Source of the DNA: Alphaproteobacteria bacterium
GTDB lineage: Bacteria > Pseudomonadota > Alphaproteobacteria > RS24
Assembly: GCA_009920875.1 (NCBI GenBank)
Contig: RFZE01000044.1
Location: forward strand, 1 to 10,530
Direction of reading: 5' to 3'
Length of the DNA: 10,530 nt
A model generated the notes under the pieces. That model searched no databases. It saw only the letters and a list, made by a program, of their open reading frames with translations, and was not told where the DNA came from. Positions 1 to 7,801 of this stretch are shown in pieces. How positions within the stretch are numbered: the first letter of the stretch is position 1; the number at the start of each line of letters is the position of its first letter. The translations under genes were made by a program, and so were the position numbers.

Positions 1-1038
1 ATCCGGAAGACGGCGATCCGCAGGGCAACCGATCTGTCCTTCGGTCAGGCGAAAGTCGAAAGCACAACGCTTCACGTGATGGGAATCGCCGTCGCGTCGA
101 TCTCGGTCGGCATGTTCATCGGCGCCCTCGTCGAATGGGGGTCCACGAATCGCGACACGGCAGCGCTGCTGATCCCCGGCGGAATCGCGCTGGTCGTGGG
201 TTGCCTGCTCTGGTGGATCACGGTGCCGGGCACCGTTCGCGCCCGCGACGTGTTCTCGGCGGTCGGCTGGACTTGGCTCGCCGTCACGTTCGTCGGCGCA
301 CTCCCGTACCTCCTGAGCGGTGCCTTCGATGTGGCGGGAGTCGATCGTTCCGGTCAGTTCGTCAACGCCATCTTCGAGTCGGCGTCGGGCTACAGCTGTA
401 CCGGCTCCACGGCGCTCACGGACTTCGGACACCCTGGACGCGGGACGATGATGTACCGCCAGATCACCCAGTGGTACGGCGGAATGGGCATCGTGGTGCT
501 CGCCGTCGCGGTCCTCCCGTTCCTCGGCGTCGGCGGCCTCGACCTCATGAGCGCGGAAGCGCCCGGCCCCTCCGGTGATCGCCTCACACCCCGCGTTTCC
601 GAAACCGCCAAGCGGTTGTGGGCGACCTATGTGTTGTTCACGCTGGCCGTCGCCGGCGCCCTCGTCGCCATCCCAGGTCCGTCGCTCTACGACGGCATCG
701 CCCACGGGCTCACAACGGCGTCCACTGGCGGGTTCTCACCCCACGCCGACTCGATCGGCAGCTTCAACTCCCTTGCGGTGGAGATCGCCATCATCATCGG
801 AATGGTGGTCGGCGGCACCAACTTTGCCCTCCACTGGCGGGCGCTTCGCGGCGACGGTAGGGCGTACTGGAGGGATCCAGAGCTTCGGGCCTACGTCGCA
901 CTGCTCGTCGGCGCCTCGGCGCTCGTCGTCGGCCTGTTGTGGCTCGACGGTGGCTTTTCCTTCGACTCGGCCGCCCGGGCCGGGGTGTTCAATGTCGTCG
1001 CCCTCGGCACCAGCACCGGCTTCGGCACCGCCACCGGC
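1..1038 (+). CDS. TrkH-family potassium uptake subunit, partial (joined to foreign sequence at its 3' side)
   Basis: This is a membrane pore-forming subunit of a Trk/Ktr-type K+ uptake system. The frame is open from base 1; GTG at 76 and ATG at 79 are possible starts, but the coding-like frame runs on upstream, so the true start may lie outside the window. Three of the four TrkH pore-loop signatures are visible: SGYSCTGST (about 385-411), TTASTGGFSPH (about 712-744) and GTSTGFGTAT (about 1006-1035). WYGGMGI (about 472-492) and VGGTNF (about 808-825) are further TrkH-like segments, set among hydrophobic helices. The fourth pore loop and last helices are missing, because the sequence changes to RsmB just after the third loop. 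Codons are strongly GTC/CTC/ATC-rich with G or C in nearly every third position, unlike the rest of the window. This suggests an actinobacterial source (inference). The family call is firm; the gene is truncated on the right and perhaps on the left. Confidence 0.85.
1030..1038. other. Chimeric junction between TrkH and RsmB sequence
   Basis: The frame passes from the TrkH third pore loop (STGFGTAT) straight into the RsmB segment ATGTLRRHPD, which in intact RsmB follows the motif-IV DAPCS sequence. The shared Ala-Thr-Gly codons (gccaccggc) fit both proteins, so the join lies within a few bases of microhomology. Codon style changes abruptly here, with Leu moving from CTC to TTG/CTG. No transposase, target duplication or other recombination scar is seen. 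A misassembly or an amplification chimera is the simplest explanation. Confidence 0.8.
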
Positions 1039-1335
1039 ACGCTGCGCCGCCACCCCGATTTATTGCGCCATCGCAGCGCCGCCGCTATGGCCAAGCTGAT
1101 GGAACTGCAAGCCGCGCTTTTGGCGCGCGCCGCCGATTGGGTGAAACCGGGCGGGGTGCTGGCCTATGGTGTGTGTTCCTTGCAGCCGCAAGAAGGCGAA
1201 GCACAGATCGCGCAATTTCTTGAAGCCCGTCATGACTTTGCCCTTGAGGAAACGACACCGCCCAAACGCTTCACGCCGGATGACAATATGGACGGGTTTT
1301 ATCTGGCGCTGATGCGCAAAGGCGGCGATGGGTGA
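1030..1335 (+). CDS. rsmB: 16S rRNA (cytosine-967-C5)-methyltransferase RsmB, C-terminal fragment
   Basis: RsmB uses S-adenosylmethionine to methylate C967 of 16S rRNA in the cytoplasm. Only about the last 100 residues are present; intact RsmB is usually about 430. What remains begins in the conserved ATGTLRRHPD segment of the Rossmann-type methyltransferase core and includes VLAYGVCSLQPQEGE. In that segment the Cys at 1174-1176 corresponds to the motif-VI catalytic cysteine of RsmB/NOL1 enzymes. DNMDGFYLALMRK near the end matches the usual RsmB terminus, followed by TGA at 1333-1335. The N-terminal NusB-like domain and the SAM-binding motif are absent because the upstream sequence was replaced by TrkH. 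Position before rpe, a heparinase-like gene and purH fits an alphaproteobacterial rsmB, so this fragment belongs to the main contig. Annotating the 419-codon ORF as one protein would be wrong. Confidence 0.88.
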   Translation, partial: ATGTLRRHPDLLRHRSAAAMAKLMELQAALLARAADWVKPGGVLAYGVCSLQPQEGEAQIAQFLEARHDFALEETTPPKRFTPDDNMDGFYLALMRKGGDG

Positions 1336-1474
1336 CATGGAAAAACCTCTGAATAAGGGCACCGTTTTCGTCGCTTTGGCCATGCATAAGCTTGTCGTTT
1401 GACCCAAAACCCTTTACAGAAAAACAAAACGGGTCGCGCGCTGAAAGCGGCTCTTTGAGACGGGCGAGAGACAG
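1336..1474 (+). other. Intergenic region between rsmB and rpe
   Basis: This 139-base gap holds no recognisable RNA gene or strong promoter. A 21-codon ORF (1337-1402, ATG to TGA) starts one base after the rsmB stop and has a short hydrophobic stretch, but without a clear ribosome binding site or homologue I do not call it a gene. A TTGACC hexamer at 1399-1404 resembles a -35 box but has no good -10 partner at 17-18 bases. The purine-rich GAGAGA stretch just upstream of 1475 may serve as a weak ribosome binding site for rpe. Confidence 0.4.
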
Positions 1475-2140
1475 ATGACCGACATCAAAATATCTCCTTC
1501 CATTCTTTCCGCCGATTTTGCGCGGCTCGGCGAGGAAGTGGCCGCGATTTGCGAAGCGGGTTGCGACTATGTCCATGTCGATGTGATGGATGGGCATTTT
1601 GTTCCCAATCTGACCATTGGCCCTGATGTGGTGAAAGCCATTCGCCCGCATGCCAGCAAGCCTTTGGATGTGCATTTGATGATTGCGCCGGTTGACCCCT
1701 ATATCACCGCCTTTGCCGAGGCCGGGGCCGAAATCATTACTTTTCACCCTGAAGCCGGGCCGCATCCGCATCGCACGGCGCAAGCCATTCGCGCCGCCGG
1801 TTGCAAAGTCGGCATTTCGCTCAATCCGGCCACACCGGTATCGGTGCTCGACAGTCTGATGGGCGATATTGACCTCATTCTTGTCATGTCGGTCAATCCG
1901 GGTTTTGGCGGGCAAAGTTTTATTGAAAGTCAGCTCGACAAAATCAAGACATTGCGCGCCATGATTGATGCATCGGGCCGCGATATTGAGCTGGAAGTTG
2001 ATGGCGGCGTCAATCGCGAAACCGCAGGCAAAGTGATTGCCGCCGGCGCTTCCATGCTGGTCGCTGGCACGGCGACCTTTCAGGGTGGGCCTCAGAAATA
2101 TGCCGAAAATATTGCCGCCTTGCGCAGCGCGGGGGTTTAA
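1475..2140 (+). CDS. rpe: Ribulose-phosphate 3-epimerase
   Basis: The product interconverts D-ribulose 5-phosphate and D-xylulose 5-phosphate in the pentose phosphate pathway (or the Calvin cycle, where present), in the cytoplasm. At 221 residues it has the normal length for this TIM-barrel family. Signatures in order: SPSILSADF (7-15), VHVDVMDGHFVPN (33-45), VHLMI (66-70), VNPGFGGQSF (140-149), EVDGG (174-178) and VAGTATF near the C-terminal phosphate-binding end. The metal ligands H34, D36, H67 and D176 are all present; D36 and D176 are the acid/base pair in characterised members. The Met residues that line the active site (M38, M69, M138) are also kept. The start is ATG with a weak GAGAG-type binding site. 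The stop overlaps the next start (TAATG), so the downstream gene is probably translationally coupled. Everything needed for activity appears intact. Confidence 0.97.
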   Translation: MTDIKISPSILSADFARLGEEVAAICEAGCDYVHVDVMDGHFVPNLTIGPDVVKAIRPHASKPLDVHLMIAPVDPYITAFAEAGAEIITFHPEAGPHPHRTAQAIRAAGCKVGISLNPATPVSVLDSLMGDIDLILVMSVNPGFGGQSFIESQLDKIKTLRAMIDASGRDIELEVDGGVNRETAGKVIAAGASMLVAGTATFQGGPQKYAENIAALRSAGV

Positions 2141-3864
2141 TGGCGCGCGCGCGTCTCGCCTCGCGCTTTGAAACGCTGACTGCCGGCTTTGCCAGGCTGC
2201 GCCAAAATCTGACTTTCTCATTTTATCGTTCGCCCTTTGGGCGCGGCCTGTGGCGCGGCGTCAATGAGCCGACCTTGTTTGATTATCCGGCCGATTTGCG
2301 CCCCGGCAATCCGCTGCGCGGCGAAAGCTGGCTGGCCGGAGATTATTCTTTGCGCGGCGGCGTGTTGCGCGGCCTCGGCCATTTGCCCTTTGACATGAAA
2401 CCGCCGAGTAATGCTTGGCGCGACAGCCTGCATGAATTTGTCTGGCTGCCCGATGTGTTGGCCGTGGCCAATGGCGGCGGCCATAAGGCGGCGCGCCACG
2501 CCATATTGCATTGGGCCCTCGGCCCGTATCTCTATCAACGCGCACCCATGCAACCGGCGCTGGTCGGGCGGCGGCTCATGCGCTGGGCGCAAGCGCTGTC
2601 AGAGGTAAAAAGCGGTTTTGACGGGCAAGCTTTGGCGCGCATTCATACCAGCTTTTCGGCGCAAACACGCTGGCTGGCGAAACTGGCCGGCCAATGCGAT
2701 GACGGTGTCGACCGGCTGCAATCCGCCTTAGGCTTGGCATTGGCGGCTTGCGCCCTGCCACAGCAAGGACAGACTTTGCGCCACGCCATGGATTTGCTGG
2801 ACCGTGAAATGCGCCGCCAAATTCTTCCCGATGGCGGTCACGCCTCGCGCAATCCATCGCTTTTGGCAGATTTATTGGCCGATCTATTGGCCTTGGAGGC
2901 GGTGCTGCAAGCGCGGCAAGTGGCCTTGCCGCCATCGATTGTCGCGGCGCGTCAGCGCATGCAGACTTTATTGACCATGCTGCGCCATAAGGATGGCCGC
3001 CTCGGCGTCTTTCATGGCGGGCTGGAAAGCGATGCATTGGCGCTTGATGCAGTTGTCGGTAAATCCGGCAAGCCGATCAGTTTCGCGCAGAAAAGCGGCT
3101 ATCAGCGCCTCGATGCGGGGCAAAGCTGTGTGCTGGTTGATGTCGGCGATGCGCCGCGTGGCGCCCATTCCATTGCCGCCCATGCCGCCCCTTTGGCCTT
3201 TGAAATGAGCCATGGCGGCGACCGGCTGATTGTCAATTGCGGGCCCAATTTGGTGCATGGCACGGACTGGCAATTGGCGGCGCGCGGGCTGGCCGCCCAT
3301 TCGACATTGGCCTTTGACGCCGATGTCACCGACCCGTTTATCCGCCATGGCATGGCCGCCAAGCGGCTCGGCCCGCGCGTAAAAGGCGATGCATGGCAAG
3401 TGACCGGACGCCGCGTGGAAGACAAGACCGGCATTTGGCTGGAAACCAGCCATGCGATTTTTCTTGAAACCCATGGGGTGCGCCATAATCGTCGCTTTTT
3501 CATCGATGCAGCGGGTGAAGATATTCGCGGCGAGGATTTGCTGCTCGCCGATATGCACCACCAGCCGCTTGAAGGTGCACCGTTTCATCTGCGCTTTCAT
3601 TTGCATCCGCAGGTTAAAGCCAGCCTGCAAAGCGGCGGTGATGCGGTCTTATTGCTTACGCCAAACGGCCATGGGTGGCAATTTCGCTTGGCCAGCGACG
3701 CCACTGAAGCGCTGAAGATTGAGGAAAGCGTCTATATGGGACAAAGCGGCATACCGCAACGCTGCCAGCAATTGGCGGTGCGCGGCCGCCTCGCCCACGG
3801 CGATACGCTGATGCGCTGGGCCTTGCGCTATGCCGGACGCCAAGCGGCACGCCGACGTCGATAA
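2140..3864 (+). CDS. Heparinase II/III family protein
   Basis: This 574-residue protein matches the heparinase II/III-like family that sits between rsmB and purH in many Alphaproteobacteria (recalled context). An N-terminal alpha-helical (toroid-like) region covers roughly residues 1-280 and includes the family-typical ILPDGGHASRNPSL (228-241). A C-terminal beta-rich part follows, with SGYQRLDAG (319-327), FEMSHGGDRLIVNCG (354-368), AHSTLAFDAD (386-395) and RFHLHPQV (485-492). Characterised relatives are polysaccharide lyases acting on uronate-containing glycans, but the substrate here is unknown. No signal peptide is visible; the N-terminus is basic (MARARLASRF) and the C-terminus ends in a basic run. 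A cytoplasmic or non-classical location is therefore likely, which is odd for a lyase. The ATG overlaps the rpe stop, which defines the start and implies coupling. The family call is firm, enzymatic activity is unproven, and a role in envelope glycan metabolism is only a guess. Confidence 0.88.
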   Translation: MARARLASRFETLTAGFARLRQNLTFSFYRSPFGRGLWRGVNEPTLFDYPADLRPGNPLRGESWLAGDYSLRGGVLRGLGHLPFDMKPPSNAWRDSLHEFVWLPDVLAVANGGGHKAARHAILHWALGPYLYQRAPMQPALVGRRLMRWAQALSEVKSGFDGQALARIHTSFSAQTRWLAKLAGQCDDGVDRLQSALGLALAACALPQQGQTLRHAMDLLDREMRRQILPDGGHASRNPSLLADLLADLLALEAVLQARQVALPPSIVAARQRMQTLLTMLRHKDGRLGVFHGGLESDALALDAVVGKSGKPISFAQKSGYQRLDAGQSCVLVDVGDAPRGAHSIAAHAAPLAFEMSHGGDRLIVNCGPNLVHGTDWQLAARGLAAHSTLAFDADVTDPFIRHGMAAKRLGPRVKGDAWQVTGRRVEDKTGIWLETSHAIFLETHGVRHNRRFFIDAAGEDIRGEDLLLADMHHQPLEGAPFHLRFHLHPQVKASLQSGGDAVLLLTPNGHGWQFRLASDATEALKIEESVYMGQSGIPQRCQQLAVRGRLAHGDTLMRWALRYAGRQAARRRR

Positions 3865-3893
3865 ATGAAGCAAGCTGAAACATTCGCAAAACA

Positions 3894-3900
3894 AAGGAAG
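3894..3900 (+). promoter_or_regulatory. Ribosome binding site of purH
   Basis: AAGGAAG lies 4 bases before the ATG at 3905 and is a purine-rich Shine-Dalgarno match. It fixes the purH start. It lies in the 40-base gap after the heparinase-like gene, in which no terminator or clear promoter is seen. Confidence 0.6.
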
Positions 3901-3904
3901 CCAA

Positions 3905-5485
3905 ATGTCTGATGTAAAACCCGTTCACCGCGCTCTCATATCGGTCTCCGATAAGGATGGCATTGTCGAATTTGCAGAAAAATTATCGGCCCTCGGGGTC
4001 GAGCTAATATCGACCGGCGGCACGGCGTCACTTTTGGCCGAAAACGGCCTGCCGGTCAAAGACGTGTCCGAATTGACCGGCTTTCCTGAAATGATGGATG
4101 GCCGCGTCAAGACATTGCACCCGATGGTGCATGGGGGACTTTTGGCGATACGCGACAATCAAGACCATCAAGCGGCCATGCAGGCGCATGGCATTGGGCC
4201 GATTGATTTGCTGGTGGTCAATCTCTACCCGTTTGAAGCGACCGTTGCGGCGGGCGGTGATTATGCTGCTTGCGTTGAAAATATTGATGTTGGCGGGCCG
4301 GCCATGATTCGCGCAGCGGCGAAAAACCATGAAGATGTCGCCGTGCTGGTCGATGGTGATGATTATGACGAGGTGCTGGCCGCGCTGGGTGATGGCGGCA
4401 CGACGCAAAAACTGCGCCGTCGCTTGGCGCAAAAAGCCTATGCGCGGACAGCCGCTTATGATGCCGCCATTTCCAATTGGATGGCGGCTGAGCTGGATAT
4501 TGACATGCCGCCCTATCGCGCTTTTGGCGGCAAGCTCAACCAGGCTTTGCGCTATGGCGAAAACCCGCATCAGCAAGCCGGTTTTTATGCCGGTGACAAG
4601 GCCCGCAAAGGGGTCGCCACGGCGCGGCAAATTCAGGGCAAGGCTTTGTCGTACAATAATATCAATGACACGGATGCCGCCTTTGAACTGGTCAGCGAGC
4701 TTGACCCTGACAGCTTTGCCTGCGCCATTATCAAACACGCCAATCCGTGCGGCGTCGCGCTTGGCGCGACCGCAGCCGATGCATTTGCCAAAGCACTGCG
4801 CTGCGATCCGGTGTCGGCTTTTGGCGGCATTATTGCCATGAACCAAAAGCTTGATGCGCCGACAGCCGAAGCGATTAGTGATATTTTCACCGAAGTGATT
4901 ATCGCGCCTGATGCCGATGAAGCGGCATGCGAGATTATTGCCGGCAAGAAAAATCTGCGCCTCTTGCTGAGCGACGGCCTGCCGGCACCGCATGATGGCG
5001 GCCTCAGCGTGCGCAATGTGGCTGGCGGCTATTTGGTGCAAAATCGCGATAATGGCCATATTGATGTCGGCGAGGTGAGCTGCGTGACCAAAAGACAGCC
5101 CAGCGCCGCTGAAATGGCCGATTTACTATTTGCTTGGCAGGTCGCCAAACATGTCAAATCCAATGCGATTGTCTATGTTAAAGAGCAAGCCACGGTCGGC
5201 ATTGGCGCGGGGCAAATGAGCCGCTTGGACAGCTCGCGCATTGCCGCGCGCAAAAGCATTGATGCCGCCGAAGCATGCGGCGCAGCAGCGCCTTTGGCAG
5301 AAGGCTCAGTGGTTGCCTCAGATGCTTTCTTCCCCTTTGCCGACGGTCTGTTGAGCGCGGCGGAAGCGGGGGCCACGGCGATTATCCAGCCGGGTGGTTC
5401 AATACGCGATGAGGAAGTCATTGCCGCCGCCGATGACGCCGGTCTCGCCATGCTGTTTACCGGCATGCGCCATTTCCGCCATTAG
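3905..5485 (+). CDS. purH: Bifunctional AICAR formyltransferase / IMP cyclohydrolase
   Basis: The product catalyses the last two steps of de novo purine synthesis: formylation of AICAR with 10-formyltetrahydrofolate, then ring closure to IMP. Length (526 residues) is normal. The N-terminal MGS-like cyclohydrolase domain (about 1-200) shows ALISVSDKDGI (10-20), ELISTGGTA (33-41), MDGRVKTLHP (64-73), VVNLYPF (104-110) and DVGGPAMIRAAAKNH (128-142). The C-terminal transformylase domain shows LRYGENPHQQ (215-224), KALSYNNINDTDAA (246-259), IIKHANPCG (275-283) with the catalytic Lys277-His278 pair, DPVSAFGGII (301-310), ASDAFFPFADG (471-481) and the terminal TGMRHFRH. Start choice is supported by AAGGAAG just upstream. 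It is the last gene of the plus-strand cluster and ends 9 bases before the convergent stop of the minus-strand operon. No missing residue or frameshift was noticed. Confidence 0.98.
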   Translation: MSDVKPVHRALISVSDKDGIVEFAEKLSALGVELISTGGTASLLAENGLPVKDVSELTGFPEMMDGRVKTLHPMVHGGLLAIRDNQDHQAAMQAHGIGPIDLLVVNLYPFEATVAAGGDYAACVENIDVGGPAMIRAAAKNHEDVAVLVDGDDYDEVLAALGDGGTTQKLRRRLAQKAYARTAAYDAAISNWMAAELDIDMPPYRAFGGKLNQALRYGENPHQQAGFYAGDKARKGVATARQIQGKALSYNNINDTDAAFELVSELDPDSFACAIIKHANPCGVALGATAADAFAKALRCDPVSAFGGIIAMNQKLDAPTAEAISDIFTEVIIAPDADEAACEIIAGKKNLRLLLSDGLPAPHDGGLSVRNVAGGYLVQNRDNGHIDVGEVSCVTKRQPSAAEMADLLFAWQVAKHVKSNAIVYVKEQATVGIGAGQMSRLDSSRIAARKSIDAAEACGAAAPLAEGSVVASDAFFPFADGLLSAAEAGATAIIQPGGSIRDEEVIAAADDAGLAMLFTGMRHFRH

Positions 5486-5494
5486 GGAATTTGC

Positions 5495-7798
5495 CTAGCC
5501 GCAAAAGCGGTCCGTGGTTTTTTGCCAGCCCTTTAAGGGCGGGAAAGCCTGTTTGGCATCGCGCCAGCGGGCTTCGGCTTGTGGCCGTGAAAATATTTTT
5601 TCCCGCATGGCACAAGCTTGCGCGCCGCGTTCGAGATCGACAAACAAGGCGGCAAGACCGAGCCGCGCGCCCATGCCGACCGGATCATCTGACGGCGTGC
5701 GTTGCGCCAATGATGACAGGGCACGCGCCGCTTCGAGGCCACGCTGATTGGCCTGCAAGGCGGCGGCGCGCCAGAACCAAGCCGACGGACGCCTTGGAAA
5801 ACCGGCCGCCAAAGCCTCGGCATGGACAAGCGCATTGGCCGCCTCATCGCGCGCCAAATCATGCTCGATCAAAGCCTCCCAAAGCACCGCTTTGGGGCGC
5901 CCTTGCATATCGGCCAAGGTGCTGAGAAATTGATAGCGCCCGTCAAATGCCGGCTTTTTTCCGCGCACGCGCAAATGGCTTTTCCATTGGCTCAAAATAA
6001 AAGCGGCCAATTCTTCATTGTCATTTTCTAACAAAACCAAAAGCCGTTCAGCATCCGCCCTATCGACCAAATAAGCCAAAGCCTGTTTTGCAAAAGGTCT
6101 GATGTCGCCCCCCTCTTCAACAAACCCGCCCCAGCCATAACCGAAAGCCGTGCTCGGAAGCTTACCCATAAGGGCGGTTTCAAAAGCCGCACGATGGACG
6201 GCGCTGCGATTGCTGCGCGGACAGCCCGGCGGGCAGGCACTGTCGCGCCACAGTCGGTAAAGAACATAACCACCGCGCGCTGTGGGGCGCACCGCTTTGG
6301 TGCTTTCGCCGTTTTTCAAGCGCCCGCGCACGGCCTCCGCCAGAAGCCGCACCCGCATGCCGAGAAATAATTGATAGGCCGGTTGTGTCGGTCCGATACC
6401 GGTCAAATATGCATCGGCTTTTTCCCACTCAGACCGCGCCGCCGCGTGACGCGCCATCACAATGCGCGCGCGCAAATCCAGCATCTCATCAAGCGCTTCT
6501 TCCGGCGATGGCGGCGGGTCGTCCAAGGCGCGTTGCTTTTCCGCCGCTTTGGGCGGGCGTATATATTTCTCGGCCAAAGCAATGAGCGGTGCATCGCGCG
6601 CCGCATCAACTGATTTATCGACCGATAAACGGGCCAGCACAATCAGCTTATCGAGGCGCGTTGCTTCGGCCCCAGACGGCGTGGTTTTGCGCGCCGCACG
6701 CAAATGGTCAAGCGCCAAGGCCAATTCGCCCAAATTGAGCCGCGCCACGCCCATCTGATAATCGACCTGCCGCTTCACGCCTTCGGGCAAAAGCGGATAA
6801 TAAGGTTTCAAATCGGGCCAGCTGGCCACCAATTGACCATATTGCCCATCGCCAAAGGCGCGGCGCATGACCCGCAATGACGGTCCGGGCGCATAATCCA
6901 TCGCCTTTAACAAAAGCTGGTCGCGCGCAATCAGCGCCAAAGCGGCGCGCGCGCTGTCCCGCGAGCCGCTCAAAGCGGGCTCCAAAATGCCGATAATCTC
7001 CGACGCCGGACGCGCTTCAGCCATGGCGATGCGCGCCAGCTTGACCGCGTCATCGCCGGTTTTGCCGGTCAGGGCCAATCGGCTTTTATCGGGAGCGGCA
7101 CCTTCTTTCGCTGTCTCGAATAAGGGAGCCGGTGGCTGATAGCCGGGTGCCGTGATGCGGGCATAAAAAGCATTTACCGATTTTTGGAAATCAGCATCAC
7201 CGCCAATGGCCAAAGATTGACGAAGCCGCGTCAAGGTCGCCACCGCTGCCGCCAAGCGCCCAGCTTCAATTTGCGCCGTGGCCAAGCCATACATGGCGCG
7301 CTGCACCAAAATGGGATGCTTGAACTCAAATGTTAATTGCCGCATTGCGTCGCCCGCCGCACCCAGCGCCTGCTTTTTGTCTTCGGCAGAAATATGGCGC
7401 ACCGCAGCGGCCAACATGCTCCAAGCTTCGGCATAAGCGGCAGCCACCCGCATGGCTTCAATATCGTTCCATAGCGGTGATGATAAAAGCGCCTCATAGT
7501 CAAACTCATTATCGCGCACATTGTCTTCGGCGCGGCGGCGCATATCGACAATATTAAGATGCAACAGCGTCGCCGCTTTAATATGCGGTGCCAATTCAAG
7601 CGGCCCTTGCGGGCCGTCATAACACGCTTCCATGGCGATGGAATAATCATCCATAGCGGCCAAATAAGGCGCATTGTTTTTCTCAAGCCCGCGCAAAATC
7701 TGTTGTGGCGGCGCCGTCAAAAGATCCGGCGGCGCGCCGCAAGCCAGCGCCGCGAAAGGCCCAAAGAGCAAGGCGAGAAAGGCAAGGTAACGCGGCAT
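5495..7798 (-). CDS. Exported TPR-like helical repeat protein of unknown function, last gene of ExbB-ExbD-ExbD-VWA operon
   Basis: I do not recognise a named family for this 767-residue protein. It begins with a clear signal peptide (MPRYLAFLALLFGPFAALA), with an AxA-type cleavage site before Cys20. Cys20 could mark a lipoprotein, but the lipobox is weak, with Ala rather than Leu at -3. The mature part is Ala/Leu/Arg-rich and helical. TPR-like pairs of helices appear near 163-195, 345-375 (best, with ARLNLGELALALDHL) and 652-700. An acidic proline-rich break lies near 426-436, and a short Cys pair (CPPGC, 522-526) lies in the middle of the C-terminal half. Cys59, Cys729 and Cys766 are others that could form periplasmic disulfides. 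The ATG follows the VWA stop by 3 bases, with GGAATAAG just upstream. Context and export suggest a periplasmic scaffold or adaptor for the VWA/ExbBD assembly. That role is inference. Confidence 0.8.
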   Translation of the reverse strand: MPRYLAFLALLFGPFAALACGAPPDLLTAPPQQILRGLEKNNAPYLAAMDDYSIAMEACYDGPQGPLELAPHIKAATLLHLNIVDMRRRAEDNVRDNEFDYEALLSSPLWNDIEAMRVAAAYAEAWSMLAAAVRHISAEDKKQALGAAGDAMRQLTFEFKHPILVQRAMYGLATAQIEAGRLAAAVATLTRLRQSLAIGGDADFQKSVNAFYARITAPGYQPPAPLFETAKEGAAPDKSRLALTGKTGDDAVKLARIAMAEARPASEIIGILEPALSGSRDSARAALALIARDQLLLKAMDYAPGPSLRVMRRAFGDGQYGQLVASWPDLKPYYPLLPEGVKRQVDYQMGVARLNLGELALALDHLRAARKTTPSGAEATRLDKLIVLARLSVDKSVDAARDAPLIALAEKYIRPPKAAEKQRALDDPPPSPEEALDEMLDLRARIVMARHAAARSEWEKADAYLTGIGPTQPAYQLFLGMRVRLLAEAVRGRLKNGESTKAVRPTARGGYVLYRLWRDSACPPGCPRSNRSAVHRAAFETALMGKLPSTAFGYGWGGFVEEGGDIRPFAKQALAYLVDRADAERLLVLLENDNEELAAFILSQWKSHLRVRGKKPAFDGRYQFLSTLADMQGRPKAVLWEALIEHDLARDEAANALVHAEALAAGFPRRPSAWFWRAAALQANQRGLEAARALSSLAQRTPSDDPVGMGARLGLAALFVDLERGAQACAMREKIFSRPQAEARWRDAKQAFPPLKGWQKTTDRFCG

Positions 7799-7801
7799 GG
7801 C

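Noticed and set aside
76..1335. A genuine TrkH-RsmB fusion protein
   Set aside because: Both halves are truncated relative to their families (no fourth TrkH pore loop, no RsmB NusB-like or SAM-binding region), codon style changes at the join, and no functional link is known. A chimera is simpler.
1337..1402. A 21-codon small ORF after the rsmB stop
   Set aside because: No ribosome binding site beyond the rsmB end, no recognised homologue and a length expected by chance. Left as a note under the intergenic region.
1399..1427. Sigma-70-type promoter upstream of rpe (TTGACC at 1399)
   Set aside because: No acceptable -10 hexamer at 16-18 bases spacing; a single -35-like hexamer is expected by chance.
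5498..5523. Small hairpin (CCGC-AAAA-GCGG) followed by a T run as a purH terminator
   Set aside because: The stem has only 4 pairs and is separated from the T run by 7 bases, and it lies inside the end of the convergent gene. This is too weak to call.
5491..7557. Plus-strand ORFs of 60-144 codons across the TPR-like gene
   Set aside because: They are Arg/Pro/His-rich antisense frames of a GC-rich coding region, without start signals or family motifs. The minus-strand 767-codon frame with a signal peptide is the real gene.
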